The notes beneath the pieces were generated by a model. It saw only the letters and a program-made list of their open reading frames with translations, was not told the DNA's origin and ran no database searches. A DNA stretch of 27,315 bases, from contig PEXW01000067.1 in NCBI GenBank assembly GCA_002774575.1, forward strand, positions 1-27,315. Direction: 5' to 3'. This document shows positions 14,600-21,460 of the stretch, one piece after another; position 1 is the stretch's first letter, and every line of letters starts with the position of its first letter. The position numbers and the translations under genes were made by a program. The stretch is from Candidatus Kerfeldbacteria bacterium CG08_land_8_20_14_0_20_43_14 (lineage in GTDB: Bacteria; Patescibacteriota; Patescibacteriia; PEXW01).

Positions 14600-14857
14600 T
14601 TATTCTTTAGGCTTGTTTATCACTCGCCAACGTTTGAGCTTGGATAAAGGCCGGCATTCCACGAATTCAACCTCTTGGCCTTTCTGAAACTTGCCGTCTG
14701 GCGCGTCAACTAAATATTTCTTACTGCTTTTATAACGTTTGCCGTACTTTGGGTGAACTAAAACCCGCTCAACTTTAACTACTATGGTTTTGGCCATTTT
14801 TGTTGAAACTACTGTCCCTTTCAATGCTCTTTTGCTGACTTTTTTGGAATCATTCAT
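14600..14857 (-). CDS. Ribosomal protein uS17
   Basis: Primary 16S rRNA-binding protein with an OB fold. The 85 residues include LKGTVVSTKMAKTIVVKVER, HPKYGKRYKSSKKYLVDAPD and the CRPLSKLKRWRVI ending typical of the family. It lies between rplN (7 nt) and rpmC (5 nt). Confidence 0.97.
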   Translation of the reverse strand: MNDSKKVSKRALKGTVVSTKMAKTIVVKVERVLVHPKYGKRYKSSKKYLVDAPDGKFQKGQEVEFVECRPLSKLKRWRVINKPKE

Positions 14858-14862
14858 AATTT

Positions 14863-15069
14863 TTACTTCTTAGCCGGGCTTTTAACCTCTTGAATTTTAA
14901 TCAAAGTCAAAATTCTGGCAATAGTTTTCTTGACGACTCTTATCTCCCGAACATCTTTGTGGGAATCCTGCGCGAGTTTAAAGCGCAAATCCCTTAATTT
15001 TTCTCGCATTTCTGCCAGCAAACTTTTTAATTCCGCCAAGCTCTTTAATTTTATTTCTTTCAAATCCAT
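14863..15069 (-). CDS. Ribosomal protein uL29
   Basis: Small two-helix protein next to the exit tunnel, contacting uL23. The 68 residues begin DLKEIKLKSLAELKSLLAEM and include the LRDLRFKLAQ and VREIRVVKKTIARILTLI helices. Standard length and position between rplP and rpsQ. Confidence 0.96.
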   Translation of the reverse strand: MDLKEIKLKSLAELKSLLAEMREKLRDLRFKLAQDSHKDVREIRVVKKTIARILTLIKIQEVKSPAKK

Positions 15070-15076
15070 AAAATAA

Positions 15077-15490
15077 TTAAGCGTCTGCTTTTGTTACAAA
15101 TTTAGTCTTTACCGACAGTTTGTAGGCCGCCAAATTCATGGCCTGCTTAGCCAAAGCTTCGGTAATGCCATCCAATTCAAACATGATTGTTCCGGGTTTA
15201 ACCACTGCCACATAATGATCAACCGGGCCTTTACCGCCACCCATGCGGATTTCCGAACCTTTTATGGTGATAGGCTTATCCGCAAAAATCCTGATCCAAA
15301 CTTTTCCGCCCCGATGCAATAACCTGGTTATAGCACGGCGAGCCGCTTCAATCTGCCTGGCGGAAATCCAGCCCGCTTCCAGCGACTTCAAGCCAAAAAC
15401 CCCGAAACTCAAATGAATTTTTTGAGTGGCGTTTCCACGGATGGTGCCGCGATGATGCTTCCTGTGTTTTACTTTTCTGGGGGTAAACAT
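15077..15490 (-). CDS. Ribosomal protein uL16
   Basis: Large-subunit protein close to the peptidyl-transferase and tRNA elbow region. From the ATG of MFTPRKVKHRKHHRG it is 137 residues, the usual length. The frame is open further upstream into rpsC, but that part is the shifted end of uS3 and is not real. Motifs include GLKSLEAGWISARQIEAARR, KVWIRIFADKPIT and GGGKGPVDHYVAVVKPG. Confidence 0.97.
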   Translation of the reverse strand: MFTPRKVKHRKHHRGTIRGNATQKIHLSFGVFGLKSLEAGWISARQIEAARRAITRLLHRGGKVWIRIFADKPITIKGSEIRMGGGKGPVDHYVAVVKPGTIMFELDGITEALAKQAMNLAAYKLSVKTKFVTKADA

Positions 15491-15494
15491 AAAA

Positions 15495-16148
15495 TTATTC
15501 TTTGTCTTCTGCTTTTTTGTGAAAAATCTCTCCACGATATATCCAGACCTTAACGCCAATCATGCCATAGGTAGTAAGAGCCGCGCCTCTGCCAAAATCC
15601 ACATCGGCCCGCAGGGTCTGCAAAGGCAGTTTGCCCCAACTTAAACTTTCCGTTCTGGCAATATCAGCGCCATTTAACCTGCCGGCAACCATGACTTTTA
15701 CGCCTTGCCCGCCGCCTTTTTTCACCTGCTCTATGGACTGTTTTAAAATTCTTCTGAAAGGCAAGCGCTTTTCCAGCTGTTCAATCATGTTCTGGACTAC
15801 TAACTGGGCTACCAAAGAAGGATTGGAGACTTCCTGAATATTTACTCTGAATTTAATATCGCCTTTAAAAAACTTCGACAGGGACTTTTTTAAATCCTCC
15901 ACCCCGGCTCCGCCCCGGCCAATGACAATGCCGGGCTTGGCTGTAACAATAGTCACGGTAACGGCATTGCCCGATCTTTCAACTTCCACGCGGGCAATGG
16001 CTGCCGCTCGCAGTTTGGTTTTAATGTACTTCTTAACTTCTACATCCTGTTTTAATAATTGGTGAAAACCGCGTTTGGCAAACCATTTAGAAGTCCATTC
16101 TGTGGTGGTGCCGAGTCGAAATCCTATTGGATGAATTTTCTGTCCCAT
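15495..16148 (-). CDS. Ribosomal protein uS3
   Basis: Small-subunit head protein at the mRNA entry site. The 217 residues contain the family start GQKIHPIGFRLG, a KH domain with GIVIGRGGAGVEDLKKSL, and the C-terminal domain with GGGQGVKVMVAGRLNGADIA and YGMIGVKVWIYRGE. It is slightly shorter than the E. coli protein because the C-terminal tail is brief. Confidence 0.97.
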   Translation of the reverse strand: MGQKIHPIGFRLGTTTEWTSKWFAKRGFHQLLKQDVEVKKYIKTKLRAAAIARVEVERSGNAVTVTIVTAKPGIVIGRGGAGVEDLKKSLSKFFKGDIKFRVNIQEVSNPSLVAQLVVQNMIEQLEKRLPFRRILKQSIEQVKKGGGQGVKVMVAGRLNGADIARTESLSWGKLPLQTLRADVDFGRGAALTTYGMIGVKVWIYRGEIFHKKAEDKE

Positions 16149-16151
16149 AAA

Positions 16152-16595
16152 CTATTTACTTTCTTGTTTAGCTTCTTTAGAATGTTTATCAAATTTTTTT
16201 GCTTCAGCAGCAGCCGGCTTTCCCGATTTTTCAGTCTTAGACCTTTTTTCCGGCTTAATTTCTAAAGTCGATTGAAGAGTCAAAATTATATGCGAAGCAT
16301 GTTTTAAAATTGTGTCTGCTTTGCCCATGGCTTTGGGTTTATATCTTTTTAATCTTGGGGCCATGTCAACCGTTATTGAGCTGATTTTAAGCTTATCTTC
16401 AGTCGTTGACATTTTCTGTTTGACATTAGCCACGGCAGATTGTAAAAGCTTCAATAAGGGTCGGGCCGAACCTTTGGATAAGTCCCGCAAGATATCCATT
16501 GCTTGGTTCACCGGCTTGCCACGCAACAGATCAGCCACCAATCTGATTTTTCTTGGAGAAATTCTTATATTTCGTAAAATTGCTTTGCTTTCCAT
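16152..16595 (-). CDS. Ribosomal protein uL22 with lysine-rich tail
   Basis: Lines the exit tunnel of the large subunit. The core (1-112) shows RNIRISPRKIRLVADLLRGK, the tunnel hairpin with MAPRLKRYKPKAMG, and the following strand HIILTL. Residues 113-147 form an extra Lys/Glu/Ala-rich tail (for example KPEKRSKTEKSGKPAAAEAK) not present in the 110-residue standard form. It starts 3 nt after rpsS. Confidence 0.96.
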   Translation of the reverse strand: MESKAILRNIRISPRKIRLVADLLRGKPVNQAMDILRDLSKGSARPLLKLLQSAVANVKQKMSTTEDKLKISSITVDMAPRLKRYKPKAMGKADTILKHASHIILTLQSTLEIKPEKRSKTEKSGKPAAAEAKKFDKHSKEAKQESK

Positions 16596-16598
16596 AAA

Positions 16599-16937
16599 TT
16601 ATTTCTTTTCTGGAGTCGGCGCCGGTGTGCCGGTATCGGTCTTGGCTACCGCGGCCGCGGCAATTTCCGCTTCCCGCTGCATCCGACCGCCGTGCCTTAC
16701 AAATTTCCTGGTCGGTGAAAATTCACCCAGCCTATGCCCGACCATGTTTTCCGTAGCATTTACTAAAATATGATTTTTGCCGTTATGAACGCCAAAGGAA
16801 TAGCCAACCATTTCCGGAGTAATAACCGAATCTCTTGACCAGGTTTTTATCACCGTCTTATCGCCCAGCTTTAATTTAGAAACTTTTTTAAGAAGTTTTG
16901 GGTCGGTGAATGGTCCTTTTTTTAGTGATCTCGACAT
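16599..16937 (-). CDS. Ribosomal protein uS19
   Basis: 30S head protein that contacts uS13 and the A site. The 112-residue protein begins SRSLKKGPFTD and contains DSVITPEMVGYSFGVHNGK, MVGHRLGEFSPTRKF and HGGR. Compared with the usual 92 residues, it adds about 20 residues rich in Ala, Thr and Pro (AAAAVAKTDTGTPAPTPEKK). Confidence 0.97.
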   Translation of the reverse strand: MSRSLKKGPFTDPKLLKKVSKLKLGDKTVIKTWSRDSVITPEMVGYSFGVHNGKNHILVNATENMVGHRLGEFSPTRKFVRHGGRMQREAEIAAAAVAKTDTGTPAPTPEKK

Positions 16938-16941
16938 ATGA

Positions 16942-17781
16942 TTATTTTAGCTTTCTTGATTTTAAAATAAACCGATTTGAATGCTTGCCCTTTTTGCGGG
17001 TCAGCACGCCCAGGGCTGGTTTGCCCCAAGGGGTTTTAGGATGTTTCATGCCGATCGGCTGATTGCCTTCGCCGCCGCCGTGTGGATGATCAACCGGGTT
17101 CATAGCCTTACCTCGGACAGTAGGACGGAATCCTTGATGGCGGTGCCGGCCGGCTTTGCCCAGCCGGACATTTCGATGATCAAGATTTGAAACTTGACCC
17201 AAGGAAGCTTTGGCCAGGCTTGGAATCGAGCGGATTTCGCCTGAAGACATTTTTACCTGCGCCATATTACCTTCAACAGCCATGACCGTGGCCCAGGATC
17301 CGGCTGATCTGACTGCAATGGCGCCGTGGCCTGGCACAAGTTCTAAATTGTGAATTTGCATGCCAATAGGAATATCTTTCAGCGGCATACGGTTGCTGGG
17401 GGTAATTTCAACGCGGTGGTCAGAGTTGATAACTTCCATGCCCGGCTTTAAATCCGCGGAAGCGATAATGTACCTCTTTTCGCCATCAGGGTACTGCAAT
17501 AAGGCAATGTAGCCGGTGCGATTCGGATCGTATTCAATGCTGATTACTTTAGCTGGCACATTCAGCTTATTTTGCAAAAAATCAATAATACGGATTTTCC
17601 TTTTAGCCCCGCCGCCTCTGTGCCGCATGGTTATTTTGCCCTGATTATTGCGGCCAGCCTTGCGATTTTTTGAAACTAACAAAGACTTTTCAGGTTCAGA
17701 TTTTGAAACTTCGTTTTTCCAGTTGCTGACTGACGCAAAGCGTCTGCCTGGGGTTGTTGGTTTGAATAGTTTAACTGCCAT
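16942..17781 (-). CDS. Ribosomal protein uL2
   Basis: Core large-subunit protein needed for subunit association and peptidyl-transferase function. It is 279 residues with the N-terminal KPTTPGRRFASV, SH3/OB RNA-binding segments (GGGAKRKIRIIDF, IEYDPNRTGYIALLQYPDG) and the conserved NPVDHPHGGGEG loop carrying the critical histidine. The ending TRKKGKHSNRFILKSRKLK is typical. Confidence 0.98.
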   Translation of the reverse strand: MAVKLFKPTTPGRRFASVSNWKNEVSKSEPEKSLLVSKNRKAGRNNQGKITMRHRGGGAKRKIRIIDFLQNKLNVPAKVISIEYDPNRTGYIALLQYPDGEKRYIIASADLKPGMEVINSDHRVEITPSNRMPLKDIPIGMQIHNLELVPGHGAIAVRSAGSWATVMAVEGNMAQVKMSSGEIRSIPSLAKASLGQVSNLDHRNVRLGKAGRHRHQGFRPTVRGKAMNPVDHPHGGGEGNQPIGMKHPKTPWGKPALGVLTRKKGKHSNRFILKSRKLK

Positions 17782-17786
17782 AATAA

Positions 17787-18251
17787 TTAGCTTGAGGTGT
17801 CGATGGTTTCACCGCTTTTCAGTTTAACAAAGGCCTTTTTCCAGTCTTTCTGCTTGCCTTTGGTCCGACCAAAACGAACGGCCTTACCATGAACTTTAAC
17901 ACAGGTGATTTTGACTGGATGAACTCCGTATAACGCCTTGAGAGCTTGCGAAACTTCAATTTTTGAAACTGTGCTCGGAACTACGAAAACAAATTGATTA
18001 AACTTGGCCAGCCGGGAAGCTTTTTCAGTCTGCAATGGCTGCAGTAAAACCCTATAAGCGTCACGGGTATTTTGTTTGACAATTTTAGCTTTCTCGTGTT
18101 TTTCTTCAGTCTTTTGAATTTTTTCCGGCTTTTTTCCCTTGGGAGCCTCAGCTGACTTTTTCTCTGCTTCTTTGGCATCAGAAACATGCATCGGCTTTTT
18201 GTCTTTACCGAGATCTTCGTGCTTTTTTTTGATGCGGTCAAACAATCCCAT
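17787..18251 (-). CDS. Ribosomal protein uL23 with long charged N-terminal extension
   Basis: uL23 sits at the exit-tunnel mouth and docks SRP, trigger factor and the translocon. The conserved core is residues 63-154 (AYRVLLQPLQTEKASRL, VHPVKITCVKVHGKAVRFGR). In front of it lie about 60 extra residues: an amphipathic start MGLFDRIKKKHEDLG, then a Lys/Glu-rich linker. The standard protein is about 95 residues, so this one is half again as long. A shadow frame overlaps the extension but has no initiation context. The extension is continuous in frame with the core and starts 6 nt after rplD, so it appears real. Confidence 0.94.
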   Translation of the reverse strand: MGLFDRIKKKHEDLGKDKKPMHVSDAKEAEKKSAEAPKGKKPEKIQKTEEKHEKAKIVKQNTRDAYRVLLQPLQTEKASRLAKFNQFVFVVPSTVSKIEVSQALKALYGVHPVKITCVKVHGKAVRFGRTKGKQKDWKKAFVKLKSGETIDTSS

Positions 18252-18257
18252 AAAAAA

Positions 18258-18908
18258 TTACTTGCTAACTTTCTTGAAAAAAGTTTTTTTGATTGCCTCC
18301 AGGCTTTCTACCGGAAGTATAAGATGCCTGGCTTTTAAAACATCCAAAACATTCAAACTGTCAGCGCGCAGGATTTGCATACCCGAAATATTATGGCAAG
18401 CTCTTAAAATTTCAACCCCGGTTTTAGTTGGAATCAGCAAAGGTGTTCTTGAAACTTTGTTGGCTTTGATTAATTTCGCCATGGATTTGGTTTTGCCATC
18501 AGTCGGCAAAACATCAATCAAAGTTATTTTTTTATCTTCAGCTTTGGCGGATAAAGCCATAGCTAAAGCTTTGATCTTAACTTTTTGATTAATTTTTACA
18601 GACCAGTTGCGGTTTGAACGAGGGCCGAAAGTAATGCCGCCGCCGCGCCATTGTGGGCTCCGGATTGAGCCCTGTCTGGCCCGGCCAGTGCCTTTTTGGC
18701 GCCAGGGCTTGCGACCGCCGCCCCTGACTTCGGATTTGGTTTTGGTGTGGGCCAATCCCAATCTTTTATTGGCTAAATACGCATTAGCCACAAAATGCAA
18801 AAGATTAGTATCGGGCTTAACGCCAAAAATCGTTTTATCCAGCTCAACCTCTTTCACGGCTTTGCCATCGCTGTTAAAAACTGAAATTTTTAGATTCTTG
18901 ATTTCCAT
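18258..18908 (-). CDS. Ribosomal protein uL4
   Basis: Lines the exit tunnel and, in some bacteria, represses its own S10 operon. The 216-residue protein has the tunnel loop signature (VRGGGRKPWRQKGTGRARQG, SIRSPQWRGGG, FGPRSNRNW) and a Rossmann-like globular part ending in VLDVLKARHLILPVESL. If the structured spacer upstream of rplC is an autoregulatory leader, uL4 is the obvious candidate ligand by analogy with E. coli. Confidence 0.97.
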   Translation of the reverse strand: MEIKNLKISVFNSDGKAVKEVELDKTIFGVKPDTNLLHFVANAYLANKRLGLAHTKTKSEVRGGGRKPWRQKGTGRARQGSIRSPQWRGGGITFGPRSNRNWSVKINQKVKIKALAMALSAKAEDKKITLIDVLPTDGKTKSMAKLIKANKVSRTPLLIPTKTGVEILRACHNISGMQILRADSLNVLDVLKARHLILPVESLEAIKKTFFKKVSK

Positions 18909-18914
18909 ATTATT

Positions 18915-19523
18915 TTACAAAGTCTGAATCATTAGCAGGGAATTCCTGGCTCCCGGGACTGCGCCCTTGATTGCCAACAAATTTTCTTTTTGATCTACTT
19001 CAATGATTTCTAGATTTCTGACGCTGACCTTTTCCGAGCCCATATGGCCGGCCATTCTCAAGCCCTTCATGACATGCTGGGGAAAAGTGGCGCCGATTGA
19101 ACCAGGCATGCGCAAATTATCTTTGTGGCCATGGCTGGCTGGTCCGCCTTTGAAATGATGCCGCCTGACCACGCCCTGAAAACCTTTGCCTTTTGAAGTG
19201 CCTGTAACTTTTACTTTGTCCCCGGGTTTAAAAACAGATGCATCAATTATCTTGCCTTTTTCAAATGCGCCTTGCTCTTTTGTCCGAAATTCCTTTAAAA
19301 ATTTCACCTTTGGCAAATCTTTCAAATGCCCGGCTTTGGGCTTGCTTAAAGGTTTTTTGGTTTCTTCAAACCCAATTTGCACAGCCATATAACCGTCTTT
19401 TTCGGCGGTTTTTATCTGTGTAATAACGCATGGACCGGCTTTAACCAAAGTAATTGGAACGACATTTCCATTTTCTTTAAATCTTTGGCTCAAACCAATT
19501 TTTTTAGCAAGAATAAACGGCAT
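18915..19523 (-). CDS. Ribosomal protein uL3
   Basis: Early-assembling large-subunit protein whose loop reaches the peptidyl-transferase centre. The 202 residues begin PFILAKKIGLSQRFKENGNV and contain the diagnostic GKGFQGVVRRHHFKGGPASHG and the following MPGSIGAT. It has no SD and starts about 20 nt after the last hairpin of the 212-nt spacer that separates it from rpsJ, unlike the 3-8 nt gaps elsewhere in the operon. Confidence 0.97.
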   Translation of the reverse strand: MPFILAKKIGLSQRFKENGNVVPITLVKAGPCVITQIKTAEKDGYMAVQIGFEETKKPLSKPKAGHLKDLPKVKFLKEFRTKEQGAFEKGKIIDASVFKPGDKVKVTGTSKGKGFQGVVRRHHFKGGPASHGHKDNLRMPGSIGATFPQHVMKGLRMAGHMGSEKVSVRNLEIIEVDQKENLLAIKGAVPGARNSLLMIQTL

Positions 19524-19539
19524 AAAAAATTCACTGGGG

Positions 19540-19731
19540 AAAATAAAATCTGGCTATCTTGAAATGCCAGATTACTTTCAATAGTTAAAACTATTTGAAT
19601 AATGGGCAAATCGTTATCCGAGGCTTAAAGCAACCTTGAATCGCTAGTATTTTCAGCCCTAGAACCTATCTGCCGATAGGTTAGAAAAATGTGTTAAGGT
19701 TAAGTTTTGATAAAACCTAGCCTTAAGACAC
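19540..19731 (-). promoter_or_regulatory. Structured rpsJ-rplC spacer (candidate leader/attenuator)
   Basis: In transcription order this 212-nt gap holds four hairpins: an imperfect stem of nearly 20 bp followed by ATTTTTC (19731-19684), a perfect 8-bp stem AACCTATC/GATAGGTT with a 4-nt loop (19682-19663), TTCAAATAGTT/AACTATTGAA (19599-19577), and AATCTGGC/GCCAGATT with an 11-nt loop followed by TTATTTTCC (19573-19540). The first and last resemble terminators. A weak promoter, TTGCCC (19609-19604), 17 bp, AACTAT (19586-19581), may lie inside. The arrangement suggests regulated transcription of rplC and downstream genes. Confidence 0.5.
19684..19731 (-). terminator. Terminator-like hairpin directly after rpsJ
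   Basis: On the minus strand a long stem (GTGT/ACAC, TAAGG/CCTTA and GTTTT/AAAAC blocks with small bulges) begins 4 nt after the rpsJ stop and is followed by ATTTTTC. It could end or attenuate the str/rpsJ transcript before rplC. Confidence 0.6.
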
Positions 19732-19735
19732 TTAA

Positions 19736-20095
19736 CTACATTTTGATTTCCAGGTCAACCCCAGCCGGTAAATTCAAATTCATAAGCGCATCCACGGTTT
19801 TGGGGGTTGGATCCATAATATCTAATAAACGTTTGTGAGTCCGCATTTCATATTGCTCCCTGGAATTTTTGTGCGCAAACGATGAACGAATAACCGTGAA
19901 GCGATTTTTTTCAGTCGGCAGAGGAATTGGACCGATAACATGCGCGCCGGTTCTTTTGGCCGTATCCATAATCGTAACAATCGATTGATCGATTATTTTG
20001 TGGTCATAGCCGCGAATGCGGATTCGGATTCTTTGGTGCAATTCTTCTTCCTGCTTTGCTACGGGGGTATTCAATTTATTATCTTCGGTGTTCAT
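19736..20095 (-). CDS. Ribosomal protein uS10
   Basis: 30S head protein that also serves as an antitermination factor with NusB. The core begins at about residue 21 (QRIRIRIRGYDHKIIDQS) and includes GPIPLPTEKNRFTVIRSSFA, REQYEMRTHKRLLDIMDPT and LPAGVDLEIKM. About 20 extra acidic and polar residues precede the usual start; no better in-frame ATG exists near the core, so I keep the extension. It lies between the tuf hairpin and the structured spacer. Confidence 0.96.
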   Translation of the reverse strand: MNTEDNKLNTPVAKQEEELHQRIRIRIRGYDHKIIDQSIVTIMDTAKRTGAHVIGPIPLPTEKNRFTVIRSSFAHKNSREQYEMRTHKRLLDIMDPTPKTVDALMNLNLPAGVDLEIKM

Positions 20096-20137
20096 TAATT
20101 GTTATTAAAAGGGCAAAAGGACAGAATTTTTTAAGTT

Positions 20138-20170
20138 GCGCCCAGGTCAGCTAAAAGCTGACCTGGGCGC
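20138..20170. other. Perfect 15-bp hairpin between tuf and rpsJ
   Basis: GCGCCCAGGTCAGCT, loop AAA, then its exact reverse complement. The hairpin is G+C-rich and very stable but is not followed by a T tract on either strand, so it is not a textbook terminator. It begins 10 nt after the tuf stop and may stabilise or process the tuf mRNA 3' end. Confidence 0.7.
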
Positions 20171-20179
20171 GGGATTTAC

Positions 20180-21364
20180 TTATTTGATAATTTTGGCAAC
20201 AACGCCTGCTCCAACTGTATGACCGCCTTCACGAATGGCGAATCTCTGTTTTTCTTCCAAGGCAATTGGAGCAACTAATTTGATATTCAATTTCACATTG
20301 TCTCCGGGCATAACCATTTCCGTGCCTTCTGGCAAAATAACTTCGCCGGTAACATCGGTGGTCCGAATGTAAAATTGCGGTTTATAACCCTTCATAAACG
20401 GGGTATGTCTGCCACCTTCTTCTTTGGTTAAAATTATACATTCAGACTCAAATTCGGTATGCGGGGTGATGGTGCCAGGTTTGGCCAAGACTTGGCCTCT
20501 TTCAATTTCATCCTTCTTGGTGCCGCGAAGCAACAGTCCAGCGTTATCTCCTGCCTGACCTTGATCCAGGGACTTATTGAACATTTCAATGCCGGTAACC
20601 ACGGTCTTTTTGGTATCGTGAATGCCCACGATTTCAACTTCGTCGTTCAATTTAACCGTGCCTCTTTCAATTCTGCCAGTGGCAACTGTGCCGCGGCCTT
20701 CAATTGAAAAGATGTCTTCAACCGGCATCAAAAACGGCTTATCCAAATCACGTTTTGGCTCTGGAATATATTCATCCAAAGTCTTAACCAGCTGCATGAT
20801 GGCGTCTTGTGAGGCTTTATCCCCTTCCAGCGCTTTCAGAGCTGAACCGCGGATAATCGGCGTGGTGTCGCCTGGAAATTCATATTTCTTCAGCAAGTCT
20901 CTGATTTCCACTTCTACCAAATCAATCAACTCCGCGTCGTTCACTATATCGACTTTGTTCAAAAAGACGATGATATATGGCACACCTACCTGGCGGGCCA
21001 ATAAAATGTGTTCACGGGTCTGGGGCATTGGGCCGTCAGCCGCAGAAACCACTAAAATTGCGCCATCCATTTGGGCAGCGCCAGTAATCATGTTCTTTAC
21101 ATAATCAGCGTGGCCTGGGCAGTCAACATGGGCATAATGCCTTTTTTCTGTTTCATATTCAACATGGGCCGTGGCAATAGTAATACCACGAGCTTTTTCC
21201 TCTGGTGCGTTATCAATTTGATCAACGCCTTTTTGCTGAGCTTTGAAACCCCGCTCAGCCAGGGTTTTTAAAATAGCCGCTGTTAAAGTAGTTTTTCCGT
21301 GGTCAACATGACCAATGGTCCCAACATTAACGTGCGGTTTTGATCTGTCAAAATTTTCTGCCAT
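20180..21364 (-). CDS. Elongation factor Tu
   Basis: GTPase that delivers aminoacyl-tRNA to the ribosome. The 394-residue protein has all three domains and the G motifs GHVDHGKT (18-25), RGITIATAHVEY, DCPGHADYVKNM, NKVD and SALKAL, with the catalytic His in DCPGHAD. It has its own near-consensus promoter overlapping the 3' end of fusA and no SD before the ATG. The gene follows fusA in the standard str order. Confidence 0.98.
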   Translation of the reverse strand: MAENFDRSKPHVNVGTIGHVDHGKTTLTAAILKTLAERGFKAQQKGVDQIDNAPEEKARGITIATAHVEYETEKRHYAHVDCPGHADYVKNMITGAAQMDGAILVVSAADGPMPQTREHILLARQVGVPYIIVFLNKVDIVNDAELIDLVEVEIRDLLKKYEFPGDTTPIIRGSALKALEGDKASQDAIMQLVKTLDEYIPEPKRDLDKPFLMPVEDIFSIEGRGTVATGRIERGTVKLNDEVEIVGIHDTKKTVVTGIEMFNKSLDQGQAGDNAGLLLRGTKKDEIERGQVLAKPGTITPHTEFESECIILTKEEGGRHTPFMKGYKPQFYIRTTDVTGEVILPEGTEMVMPGDNVKLNIKLVAPIALEEKQRFAIREGGHTVGAGVVAKIIK

Positions 21365-21422
21365 TGTTTTTTAAGTTAATTATCGAAAATTAATAAAATA
21401 ATTATTTATAGGTGCAAAAGCG

Positions 21423-21451
21423 AGTATAACAGAACCCGAAAGTTTCGTCAA
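21423..21451 (-). promoter_or_regulatory. Predicted sigma70 promoter of tuf
   Basis: Read on the minus strand, TTGACG (21451-21446) and TATACT (21428-21423) have 17-bp spacing, predicting a start near 21416 and a leader of about 50 nt that is AT-rich and lacks an SD. It lies just after the fusA stop. Confidence 0.75.
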
Positions 21452-21460
21452 ATCTGAAAG

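Noticed and set aside
15490..15559. Longer start for uL16
   Set aside because: The extra codons are the end of rpsC in another frame; the internal ATG matches the family N-terminus.
16312..16773. 153-codon plus-strand frame opposite rplV/rpsS
   Set aside because: It is antisense to two well-defined ribosomal genes and its translation shows no independent family signature.
20622..21104. 160-codon plus-strand frame opposite tuf
   Set aside because: It is an antisense shadow of the highly constrained EF-Tu coding sequence with no start signal.
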